From Luidia sarsii (taxonomy: Eukaryota; Echinodermata; Asteroidea; Paxillosida; Luidiidae), in assembly GCA_949987565.1 (NCBI GenBank), contig OX465117.1, positions 1,344,214 through 1,408,213 on the forward strand: a stretch of 64,000 nucleotides of DNA, read 5' to 3'. The notes beneath the pieces were generated by a model. That model did no database searches. It was not told the origin of the DNA and saw only the letters and a program-made list of their open reading frames with translations. The translations under genes and the position numbers were made by a program. Positions 55,160-64,000 of this stretch are shown piece by piece (the stretch's first letter is position 1; each line of letters opens with the position of its first letter).

Positions 55160-56321
55160 TGTCTCTCTATATCTCTGTCTTTGTCTCCCTCTAGTCTCTC
55201 CCCTCTCTCCCCTCTCTCTCTCCCTCTCTCCCCTCTCTCCCCTCTCTCTCTCTCCCTCTCTCCCCTCTCTCCTCTCTCTCCCCCTCTCTCTCTCCCTCTC
55301 TCCCCTCTCTCTCTCCCTCTCTCCCCTCTCTCCCCTCTCTCCCTCTCTCGCCTCTCTCCCTCTCTCTCTCCCTCTGTCCCGCTCTCTCCCCTCTCTCTCA
55401 CTGTCTCTCTCCTCTCTCCCCTCTCTCTCTCCCTCTCCCTCTCTCTCTCCTCTCTCCCCCCTCTCTCTCTCCGTCTCCCTCTCTCTCCGTCTCCCTCTCT
55501 CTCTCCCCTCTCTCCCGTCCCTCTCTCTCCTCTACCCCCTCTCTCTCCCTCTCCCTTTCTCTCCCCTCTCTCCCGTCCCTCTCTCTCCCGTCCCTATCTC
55601 TCCCTCTCTCCCCTCTCTCTCTCTCTCCCTCTCCCTCTCTCTCCTCTCTCCCCTCTCTCTCTCCCTCTCCCTCTCTCTCTCCCCTCTCTCTCGTCCCTCT
55701 CTCTCCCTCTCTCTCTCTCTCCCTTCCCTCTCCCTCTCTCCAGTCTCTCTCTCCTCTCCCTCTCTCTCTCCCTCTCCCTCTCTCCCCCTCTCTCGCCCCT
55801 CTCTCTCCCGTCCCTCTCTCTCCATCTCTCCCCTCTCTCTCTCCCTCGCCCCCTCTCTCTCCCCTCTCTCCCGTTCCTCTCTCTCCCCTCTCTCCCCCTC
55901 TCCCTCTCTCCCCTCTCTCCCCTCTCTCCCCTCTCTCTCTCCCTCTCTCTCTCCCTCTCCGTCTCTCTCTCACCTCTCTCCCGTCCCTCTCTCTCCCACT
56001 CTCTCTCCAGTCTCTCTCTCCTCTCCCCCTCTCTCTCTCCCCTTCTCCCCTCTCTCTCTCCTCTCTCCTCTCTCTCCTCTCTCCTCTCTCTCCCGCTCTC
56101 TCCCCTTCTCTCTCCCTCTCTCTTTCCAGTCTCTCTCTCCTCTCACCCTCTCTCTCCCGCTATCTACCCCTCTCTCTCTCACTGTCTCTCTCTCTCCCCT
56201 CCCCTTCTCCCCTCTCTTCCCCCTCTCTCTCCCTATCCCTCTCTCTATCCCCTCTCTCCCCTCTCCCTCTCCCTCTCCGGTCCCTCTTCCTCTCCCTTCT
56301 CTCTCCCTCTCCTCTCCCCTT

Positions 56322-56363
<42 letters not shown>

Positions 56364-56405
56364 CGCTCTCCCCCTCTCTCTCACTCTCTCTCCTCTCCCC
56401 TCTCA
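55160..56405. repeat. 1.2-kb CTCTCTCCC polypyrimidine block
   Basis: Almost pure pyrimidine made of CTCTCTCTCCC and related units. Some stretches recur at longer range, such as TCTCTCCCGTCCCTCTCTCTCC. Open frames of more than 400 codons on either strand are artefacts. Confidence 0.95.
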
Positions 56406-57000
56406 GAGTTCCTTTGTCGTGCTGAATTCAAAGCTCACCTGCAAAATTATATAGTAATTATTTGTTCAACCAGTTTGAATTCTTCCAATTTGTTCCACAA
56501 AACTTCAGGTTAAAAGTGACCTCGTTGTGATAGAGCTTCCTCACTCAAGCGAGCCGATTTGAGTGGGTAGGGTTGGCGGAATAATAATTTGTTAGCCTTC
56601 CCTCAATGGGAATTTCTGACGAACGGAAAAGTGCGGCCCAAAATTTTGCCAACTTTGCCAACTCTTTGCCAACTCTAACCGGGCGATTCCACTAATCAAT
56701 TAGGGGGTTGTGAAACGCAACTCTCACACCATAAATCGCTTATTTGAAATACGAATAAATACTACGTCGGAGGACAACATCCAGCATTGAGTTTTAGAAT
56801 GAGTTTTTTCGTAACATGATTGTCAATAATGTTAGGGCTCTGAATTATTATTATTATTATTTTTTTTAAATCTGTGACTGGGCCGTCAACCCTTATTAGA
56901 TGGGTGGGTCTGAATCTACACATTCCCTAGCCAAGTCTAGTTCATCATTTCGCACAGTGTCGGTACAGCACTGAGCCAGTACCATTTTGTTCCTAGTCTC

Positions 57001-57032
57001 TTAGTTATACAGCGCAGCTCAAAATGGTAAGT
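57001..57032 (+). other. Candidate short first exon: ATG followed at once by a splice donor
   Basis: CAGCGCAGCTCAAAATG is followed directly by GTAAGT, so a start codon at 57024-57026 would be the only coding part of a first exon. This layout is common in ribosomal-protein genes. After the assembly gap a short basic frame (MSRRRRALARRRF) ends at a stop that overlaps AATAAA near 57465. I cannot connect the two across the gap. Confidence 0.3.
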
Positions 57033-57207
57033 ATACACCCAGTAAGAATTGGTTTATGTTGCATTATACTGCCGTTAGGCCTATACTTATGGAACTATAA
57101 TAGACATTGCGAGACCCGAATTCGGTGGCATTCAAATTATACAAGTGCAGTCTGAAAATCATCTTGGAATCAGCTTACAATGATATTATGTTGTGGAATA
57201 TAATCAC

Positions 57208-57407
57208 NNNNNNNNNNNNNNNNNNNNNNNNNNNNNNNNNNNNNNNNNNNNNNNNNNNNNNNNNNNNNNNNNNNNNNNNNNNNNNNNNNNNNNNNNNNNN
57301 NNNNNNNNNNNNNNNNNNNNNNNNNNNNNNNNNNNNNNNNNNNNNNNNNNNNNNNNNNNNNNNNNNNNNNNNNNNNNNNNNNNNNNNNNNNNNNNNNNNN
57401 NNNNNNN
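57208..57407. other. Assembly gap of 200 N
   Basis: A run of exactly 200 N, beside low-complexity sequence. Frames that cross it have no meaning. Confidence 1.
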
Positions 57408-57549
57408 AGCGAGGGCCAAAGCAAATGAGCCGCAGACGTCGTGCATTGGCCCGCCGCAGATTTTAAATAAAAAGCAGACGATGAGAACTCAATGAAGAGT
57501 CTCTCCTGAATACAGAACGAATACAGAACTGTCCGAAGCATTATAGAGG

Positions 57550-58503
57550 GGGATGTCAGAGGGAGAGAGAGAGGGAGAGGGAGAGGGAGAGAGAGGGAGG
57601 GAGGGAGAGGGAGAGGAGAGGGAGAGGGAGAGGGAGAGGGAGAGGGAGAGGGAGAGGGAGAGGAGAGGGAGAGGGAGAGGAGAGGGAGAGGGAGAGGGAG
57701 AGGGAGAGGGAGACAGAGAGGGAGAGAGAGAGGAGGGAGAGGAGAGGGAGAGGGAGAGGGAGAGGGAGAGGGAGAGGGAGAGGGAGAGGGAGAGGGAGAG
57801 GGAGAGGGAGAGGGAGAGGGAGAGGGAGAGGGAGAGGAGAGGGAGAGGGAGAGGAGAGGGAGAGGGAGAGGGAGAGGAGAGGGAGAGGGAGAGGGAGAGG
57901 GAGAGGGAGAGGGAGAGGGAGAGGGAGAGGGAGAGGGAGAGGAGAGGGAGAGGGAGAGGGAGAGGGAGAGGGAGAGGGAGAGGGAGAGGGAGAGGGAGAG
58001 GAGAGGGAGAGGGAGAGGGAGAGGGAGAGGAGAGGGAGGGAGGGACAAGGAGAGGGAGAGGGAGAGGGAGAGGGAGAGGGAGAGGGAGAGGAGGGGAGAG
58101 GAGAGGAGAGGGAGGGAGGGACAAGGAGAGGGAGAGGGAGAGGGAGACAGAGAGGAGAGAGAGAGGGAGGGAGGGACAAGGAGAGGGAGAGGGAGAGGGA
58201 GGGAGAGGGAGACAGAGAGGGAGAGAGAGAGGGAGGAGGGACAAGGAGAGGGAGAGGGAGAGGGAGATGGAGAGGGAGAGGGAGAGGGAGAGGAAGAGGG
58301 AGAGGGAAAGAGAGAGGGAGATTGGAGGGAGAAGGGGAAAGGAGGAGGGAGAGGGAGAGGGAAAAAAGGAGAGGGAGAGGGGAGGGGAGGGGAGAGCAGG
58401 AGTGACAGGGAGAGGGAGAAGGAGAGGGAGATCGGAGGAGAAGAAGAAGGAGAGGAGCAGGGAAGGGAGAGGGGAGGGAAGGGAGAGAGAGGGAGAAGGA
58501 GGG
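57550..58503. repeat. GGGAGA polypurine block
   Basis: About 950 bases of GAGGGA hexamers with GGAGAGGA slips. A higher-order unit with GGGAGGGACAAGGAGAGG repeats four times between 58026 and 58250. Open frames on both strands are artefacts. Confidence 0.95.
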
Positions 58504-58764
58504 GGCATATGAATGAATATTAATGTCTTTGGACACTCACATAAATAAAGACGATCGCATCATTCGGTTCACATAACTGATTGTTTTGAGGTGTATTTTA
58601 TTTCATCTGTTTGGCTGTATCAAAGTCATACTGACTATCTATAATAATACAAAATTGGGCCACCTCCCCTCTGGCTACTCGCCGTCTGAGAGTGGCAGCC
58701 GATGGGGGAACACGAGGCAGCGACTGGAGGGATGGAGCAGCTCGACCACTGGAGCTGTACCTCA

Positions 58765-58975
58765 AGAAGGTACAGTTCAGCCAACATGTTTACTCCAATA
58801 ATGACGATCGGAAACTAACATGGCGGCGTTTAAGCATGGGCGGGAACTTTATCGCTGATAGCACCGTAAAGTGTACTCCATTAACTTAATTAATTCTAAA
58901 GTATTTCCACAGAGGTAGCTTTAAGAACCAGGGCATCAAGCCATTCAAAGGATGTTAACATTGGATCTTTGGTCC
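58765..58975. repeat. Second copy of the 51808-52015 segment
   Basis: The same order of words as the copy upstream of the sulfotransferase (CCAACATG, AATGACGATCGGAAACTAAC, GATAGCACCGTAAAGTG, GGTAGCTT). It has a short insertion near 58925 (AAGAACCAGGGCA). No sulfotransferase coding sequence lies next to it. Confidence 0.8.
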
Positions 58976-59640
58976 TCCCCTCTCTCCTCTCCTCTCCTCT
59001 CTCCTCCTCTCCCCTCCCCTCTCTCCTCCCCTCTCTCATGTCGTCCCTTCTCTCTCCTCCCTTCTTCTCCTCTCTTATCCCCTCTCCCCTCCCCTCTCTT
59101 TCATCTCTCTCCTTACCTCTCAACTTTTGTCTCTACTCCCCTCTCTCCTCCCCTCTTCCCCCTCTATACTCCCCCTCTCCACTCCCCTCTCCCCTGCCGT
59201 CTCTCCTCCCATCTATTCTCCTTTCTCCTCCCCTCTCAAATAATTATTGTCTCTCCTCCCCTGATGGGGAGAGAGGAGTAAAGAGGGGAAGAGGGGAGGA
59301 GAGACAATAATTGAGAGGGGAGGAGAAAGGGGAAAGAGGGGAGGAGAGAGGGGAGGGGAGAGCGAGGGGAGGGGAGAGAGGAGTAAAGAGGGGAAGAGGG
59401 GAGGAGAGAGGGGAGGGGAGAGCGAGGGGAGGGGAGAGAGGAGTAAAGAGGGGAAGAGGGGAGGAGAGAGGGGAGGGGAGAGCGAGGGGAGGGGAGAGAG
59501 GAGTAAAGAGGGGAAGAGGGGAGGAGAGAGGGAGGGGAGAGCGAGGGGAGGGGAGAGAGGAGTAAAGAGGGGAAGAGGGGAGGAGAGAGGGGAGGGGAGA
59601 GCGAGGGGAGGTGAGAGAGGAGTAGAGAGGGGAAGATCTG
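58975..59640. repeat. Polypyrimidine block switching to polypurine
   Basis: CT-rich repeat from 58975 to 59262 turns at CTCCCCTGATGGGGAG into GA-rich repeat to 59636. The right half holds about five tandem copies of a 74 to 76-base unit with GAGCGAGGGGAGGGGAGAG and GAGTAAAGAGGGGAAGAGG. The halves are partly self-complementary. Confidence 0.93.
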
Positions 59641-60379
59641 GCCGACCCTTGAGTTAGATCCTTGCGATCTAGTCTCCTGTGACTCCTGCATTCAACTTAG
59701 TCCGGTTTTGAATAAAACCCCCATCAACCAAATCTTGGGTGTTCGGAGTCTCTCCTTTTTCTTATTTGTGGTGCTGGGTCGCGGACTACCGCCCAAGTAA
59801 CACTGACCAACCTAGGCCGAGAGTTCTAGCGTCCTCGTCCCAAGCCAATATTAAGTGTTACAATAGTGTCAGGCGGAACCTCCAGTTCAAAACCAGCCAA
59901 GCGTAAACACGACTGGCAATGCTGCACACGCTGTTTTGGGCGCCGGGCCTTTAAAATGGCGTACAATGAGCTTCAATTTTTTTTTTAGCGCTCATATACC
60001 AGTGTTTCCGTTCAATCCTACATAGACCACTTAATTCTCTCTACAGCAGCCTGCTGTATATGTTAGGGCTGCCTCGCTATTCCAGAAGTCAACTCGCCAT
60101 CTGAACTCAAGGTAGGCCGTCGTGGCCACAACGGAACCTCCTAACGGCGAAAGGTCCTACTATATAGGATCGCAACGTGGGACTCGAAACATAGATGGAT
60201 AGTCGTGTGTTTTCGGTCATGCAAATCAGCGATCAATGTGCAACCGTTGTGAATTACTATAAAAGCTAGCAGGGACACATAATGGACAATTCATTGCTGT
60301 ATCATCCATCTGGTAGACCCTAGAGGCGGCCAAGTGAAATGCCGTACGTCACAACTGAATATTCATGAGTTAATCTACG

Positions 60380-60640
60380 GGAGGGGTGAGGGAGTAGAGA
60401 GGGGAAGAAGGGAGGAGAGACAATAATTGAGAGGGGAGGAGAAAGGGGAAAGAGGGGAGGATCGAGAGAGGGGAGGGGAGAGCGAGGGGAGGGGAGAGCG
60501 AGGGGAGGGGAGAGAGGAGTAAAGAGGGGAAGAGGGGAGGAGAGACAATAATTGAGAGGGGAGGAGAAAGGGGAAAGAGGGGAGGATCGAGAGAGGGGAG
60601 GGGAGAGCGAGGGGAGGGGAGAGCGAGGGGATCAGCAGGC
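60380..60640. repeat. GA-rich block, same unit as 59270-59640
   Basis: Two copies of a longer unit beginning AGACAATAATTGAGAGGGG (60418 and 60542), with the GAGCGAGGGGAGGGGAGAG word seen in the block 700 bases to the left. The 59641-60380 sequence between them holds no feature I can name, except a faint GGTCCTACTATATAGGATCG relic at 60151-60170. Confidence 0.85.
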
Positions 60641-61161
60641 GGAGGTGAAGAGAAGAATTCTTACTTGGAAGGGGATGGGGACCTTTCTTTTATACAAGAA
60701 TAATGGGGACCAGATTGGAATGGGGGAATACCTAAAAAGGACTTGTTTCTATCATTTACTGAATATGCAATTTTAGTTAAATTATTAAATGTTGAACAAG
60801 GGACGGGGTTGGATGAGAAACTATAGGGGACTGAATAATGAATAATGGATGATAAGGTGGTTTTCCTAATAGGGGCATGTTTTTGTCTTGGACTCTCTTT
60901 CTTAGACCAGTGACCATACCCATGGTGTCATAGGAGACCTTGAAATGCCTATGGGGTTGGTCACTACCGGACTTGGTACACAGGGGCATGGCTGGGGTGA
61001 ACATTGGGGACTGGAATTAGGGCTTATATGAATGGCTAACCCATGCAGAGAAATGGCAGAGGGAAAGGGGTCCCAATATTATTGTCACTACGGAAAACCC
61101 GGTACACGTGTACAACCTACAGACTGAGACTGATCTAGTCTGATCTATGATTAACAACAAC

Positions 61162-61342
61162 GCAGTGGCTGTTGTTACGGCAGTCGTCCATGTAGTTCCC
61201 TGACTTCACAGTATTTGTCAGGATTTTTAGCTCTTGGAACTAGACTATCAGCTAATAGACTGGTTCAACCAGCCTGCAATGCTGACGAAATACGATCAAG
61301 TCAGGGAACCACACGGACGACTGCCGTAACAACAGCCACTGC
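61162..61342. mobile_element. Foldback MITE family 4, copy 2
   Basis: A 181-bp palindromic copy of 29728-29908 with ends GCAGTGGCTGTTGTTACGGC and GCCGTAACAACAGCCACTGC. Flanks TTAACAACAAC and GTAACAACAAAC look like an imprecise target duplication. Confidence 0.9.
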
Positions 61343-61384
61343 GTAACAACAAACAGACCGTAAAATACGTAGAGATTTACGTCA

Positions 61385-61835
61385 CGTCTGTTGGCAAACA
61401 GAACATAACGCTTTTCCGCATCTGGTTCGCATAAAAAATAATAATAATGGCAAAAGCGCAATTCAAACCATTCCTACCCCAAAAGCACACACACTTTAGT
61501 GCAAAAAGTCTATGGGACTTGATTATAATGTTAAAAAAAATCACAATAATTCAAAACAATATTCATGGTTCCAAACCTAAGATTTTGAATGTCTAGCATA
61601 ACAGCTAACTGCCCACCCAATTTCGAGAAGATCGACCAATATAGCTGTATACGTTACGATTGCATCATGTCATTTTGGTCGCGGAGGTTTCTCAACTGTA
61701 TGCCTGATCGATTGGAAAGAAAAAAAACCAAGAGAAAACATCTCGCTCCGTTGGCCAAATAATTATGCTCAATTGAATGCTACAGTCTGAAAAGTTCATA
61801 ACCTCATTAACAGTAGCTTTTCCGCTTCGCAAAGA
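61385..61835 (-). mobile_element. Repeat family with GCGGAAAAGC ends, copy 2
   Basis: Minus-strand counterpart of the right half of 17434-18935. It runs from a GCGAAGCGGAAAAGCTACTG end at 61835 to GATGCGGAAAAGCGTTATG and GTTCTGTTTGCCAACAGAC. No coding sequence. Confidence 0.65.
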
Positions 61836-61914
61836 AGAAGAATAATAATAAGAAGAAGACTTTGTTTCACTTTTCAAAGGGAAACTTTCCAAATGAAAAA
61901 AAAAATTGACAAAA

Positions 61915-62047
61915 AGAAGAAGATGAAGAAGAAGACGAAGAAGAAGAGGAGGAGGAGGAGGAGGAGGAGGAGGGGGAGGGTGAGGAGGGGGAGGAGGAGG
62001 GGGAGGAGGGGGAGGAGGAGGAGGAGGAGGGGTGAGGAGGAGGGATA
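61915..62047. repeat. GAA/GGA trinucleotide repeat
   Basis: AAGAAG repeats change into GGAGGAGGAG and GGGGAGG. Confidence 0.95.
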
Positions 62048-62195
62048 AATGCAATATTAAAACGATTTGGTGATCTAAAATGCTTTCTAAGTAATTCACT
62101 TTTGTAAAGTTAAGATCCTTTGTAATGCTGTGTAGGGACCAAGTAACTCATCACTATGCCTATAGCATTTGATTAACGCACTGATCCCACAACAA

Positions 62196-62640
62196 GCCGA
62201 ATACAATAGCCGAATTTAGTGTCCAGATTTGTGCTTCCCCGTACGTGTTGTGCAAGGATCACAAACACATCAATCACGTTGTATGAATGTAAGACTCCCC
62301 GAGGTAAGTTTGGCAGACACCATTCTGTAATCGAGACGAGTTGAAAGATTTGTCTGATGAGAAGCCGAATACAATAGCCGAATTCAGTATTCAGATTTGT
62401 GCCTCCCCGTACGTGTTGTGCAAGGATCACAGACACATCAATCACGTTGTATGAATGTAAGACTCCCCGGGGTAAGTTTGGCAGACACCATTCTCTAATC
62501 GAGACGAGTTGAAAGATTTGTCTGATGAGAAACCGATTACAATAGCCGAATTCAGTATTCAGATTTGTGCCTCCCCGTACGTGTTGTGCAAGGATCACAA
62601 ACACATCAATCACGGTGTATGCGTGCAATACTCCCATAGG
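62196..62640. repeat. 168-bp tandem repeat, 2.7 copies
   Basis: GCCGAATACAATAGCCGAAT recurs at 62196, 62364 and 62532 (with GATT), an exact 168-bp period. Each unit holds CCCCGTACGTGTTGTGCAAGG and CAATCACGTTGTATGAATG. 168 is a multiple of three, so a minus-strand frame of 154 codons (VLHSYNVIDVFVILAQHVRG) stays open. I do not recognise a protein in it. Confidence 0.9.
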
Positions 62641-63019
62641 TCAACTTGGCCGACACCATTCCCTATTCGGGGTGGGTGCAATCATTTTCTGGTATAACAC
62701 AAAGGTGCTCCTAATATACTATAATTTTGAATGAGATTGCCAGTGTACGTGTCACGTTTGATAAACGTTTTAGCAAACAATCCATTGTTCTTCTTAACAA
62801 CTTCTATGAATGACCGTTAATTGTGTGATGTGTATATTATGTCTTTTGTGAGAGTCACCCTTTTCAAAATGGAGCGGCGAGTCTACTACCCTTTTGAAGC
62901 CCAGCCATAATGTAACAGTGGGCTACGCTCGACCGCCCCTCGGAGATGTTGTCAGTTTAGCTGTGTCTGAAGTTTGGGTGAACATCCATCGTTTTCTTCT
63001 TCGACATTCTCTCTGCTGT

Positions 63020-63051
63020 ATGATTTGATATCAGCGGCCAAAATGGTAAGG
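63020..63051 (+). other. Second candidate ATG first exon
   Basis: TCAGCGGCCAAAATG is followed directly by GTAAGG (ATG at 63043-63045). The 25 bases around the start and donor resemble the candidate at 57024. A downstream exon would lie beyond this window. Confidence 0.3.
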
Positions 63052-64000
63052 CTAATGTATGGTTTCGTAGTACGTATTCCTATGCAGATTCTAAACCTTA
63101 TGGTCAAAGGAGCTCATGTGTTATTCAGGTGTTTAAGCTTCCACATATTATACAATCATAATTTATAATATATCATTATAATTAATATTAATCGATTATA
63201 TAATATTAAAATATATAAGTTTCACTAGATAACCCTCGTCTAACATAGTCATGGGATTGCTAACTGTGATGTTTGAAGCACATAAGTTATTAAGCAGTTG
63301 TTCAGGAATGAATGGATTTTGAGTGGTGATTTCTGTCTTAGGACTGCATGTTTGTGTATTTAGTCCTGCAATTTTTAACAAGCACACGTTCAGATTTGAG
63401 GAAATTGACAGAGATTCTTCAGAGTATGGTCCTTCCGTAGTCAATGTGTTATTTAGCGAGCTTTTATTTTACGAAGGAGGGTGGACAGTACGGGCACAGA
63501 CCGCGTGAGTTCCCGCCCAGATTGCTCCCGTCCTGTTTGGAATCTGTTTCGTCCTGTTTATGTGAGGGGTATACGCACTGCATGCACGGCACTGCACAGC
63601 GCTGCCCTGCACTGAGTATTACATTACACACGCATGCTTGGTCACTTATTATGTAACGCATTACTTGACCACTCTGCATTGTGTTCTGGACCGGACGCTT
63701 TTTCCCCACTATACCGTCCCAGATTTCAACGGTAGGGGACTTGCAGGTTGTCGCGCATGCGCAGATCTATATTCGGCTCGAATTACCGTACTAGGTTTCT
63801 CCCGTCGTAAAACGAAAGCTCGCTATTGCTAACATGACGGTATGTCACACTTTGAATATCTAAAGCGTGAAAATGGGGTGAAAATGTCATTTAGCCGTGA
63901 AAAGAAAATTCACCGTGTTTTCACCTCTATTTCATGGCACACAGTTAGCCAAGTCATTTTCACGGTGTTTTCACCAGTGGTCTCCAGGGCCACATTCCTG

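Noticed and set aside
55073..56513. Serine/leucine-rich frames of 450 and 461 codons
   Set aside because: Low-complexity CT block translated in two frames.
60151..60185. A further hammerhead-like motif (GGTCCTACTATATAGGATCG then CAACGTG)
   Set aside because: The stem is kept but GAAAC is changed to GCAAC and the flanking parts are absent, so it is too decayed to count.

Overview
The window is eukaryotic nuclear DNA from an animal. Its genes carry GT-AG introns, it is full of simple repeats and transposon remnants, and it contains one 200-base assembly gap (57208-57407). Gene content and repeat style suggest an invertebrate deuterostome, with an echinoderm most likely and amphioxus or a hemichordate as alternatives. 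That placement is an inference. TTAGGG-like blocks agree with it but do not prove it.

Three protein-coding genes can be read exon by exon, all on the minus strand and with matching splice phases. (1) 16847-27421: an orthologue of BBX (bobby sox), an HMG-box transcription factor. Eight coding exons give 608 residues if it ends at 16847; the first of them has a GC donor splice site inside the HMG box. (2) 34195-43006: mitochondrial ribosomal protein L37 (MRPL37), seven exons, 430 residues, apparently complete. (3) 48555-51532: a galactose 3-O-sulfotransferase-like type II membrane enzyme, two exons, 441 residues, apparently complete. The three act in unrelated places (nucleus, mitochondrion, Golgi), so nothing suggests a functional cluster. 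Two weaker candidates for short first exons in which ATG is followed at once by a splice donor lie on the plus strand at 57024 and 63043.

Most other sequence is repetitive. 0-10 kb: a TCACC satellite, two related inverted-repeat elements (MITEs, small non-autonomous DNA transposons), a decayed LINE end, a foldback carrying telomere-like repeats and a 2.5 kb GGCAGACA array. 10-18 kb: tRNA-derived SINEs, a 12-copy tandem array made from a SINE piece, two nested elements flanked by TTAA and a GGGAT satellite. 19-27 kb: BBX introns holding 60-bp and 109-bp tandem arrays, Penelope-like fragments and an LINE end. 28-33 kb: foldback elements. 34.5-37.4 kb: a 120-bp purine-rich minisatellite inside an MRPL37 intron. 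46 kb: a 42-bp palindromic array. 52-54 kb: a 5'-truncated Penelope-like element (PLE) with a 16-bp target duplication. 54-62 kb: polypyrimidine and polypurine blocks.

The most interesting signal is a set of small RNA-like motifs with hammerhead-ribozyme architecture. One family (near 14.85, 24.51, 38.65, 48.17 and 48.38 kb) keeps a CTGANGA ... GAAACGTC/T core with a six-pair stem II, and sits in palindromic elements. A second, commoner family marks the 3' end of the Penelope-like copies; it keeps the same spacing, stem II and GAAACGTC but has a changed first core strand. One locus carries two of these in tandem 146 bp apart.
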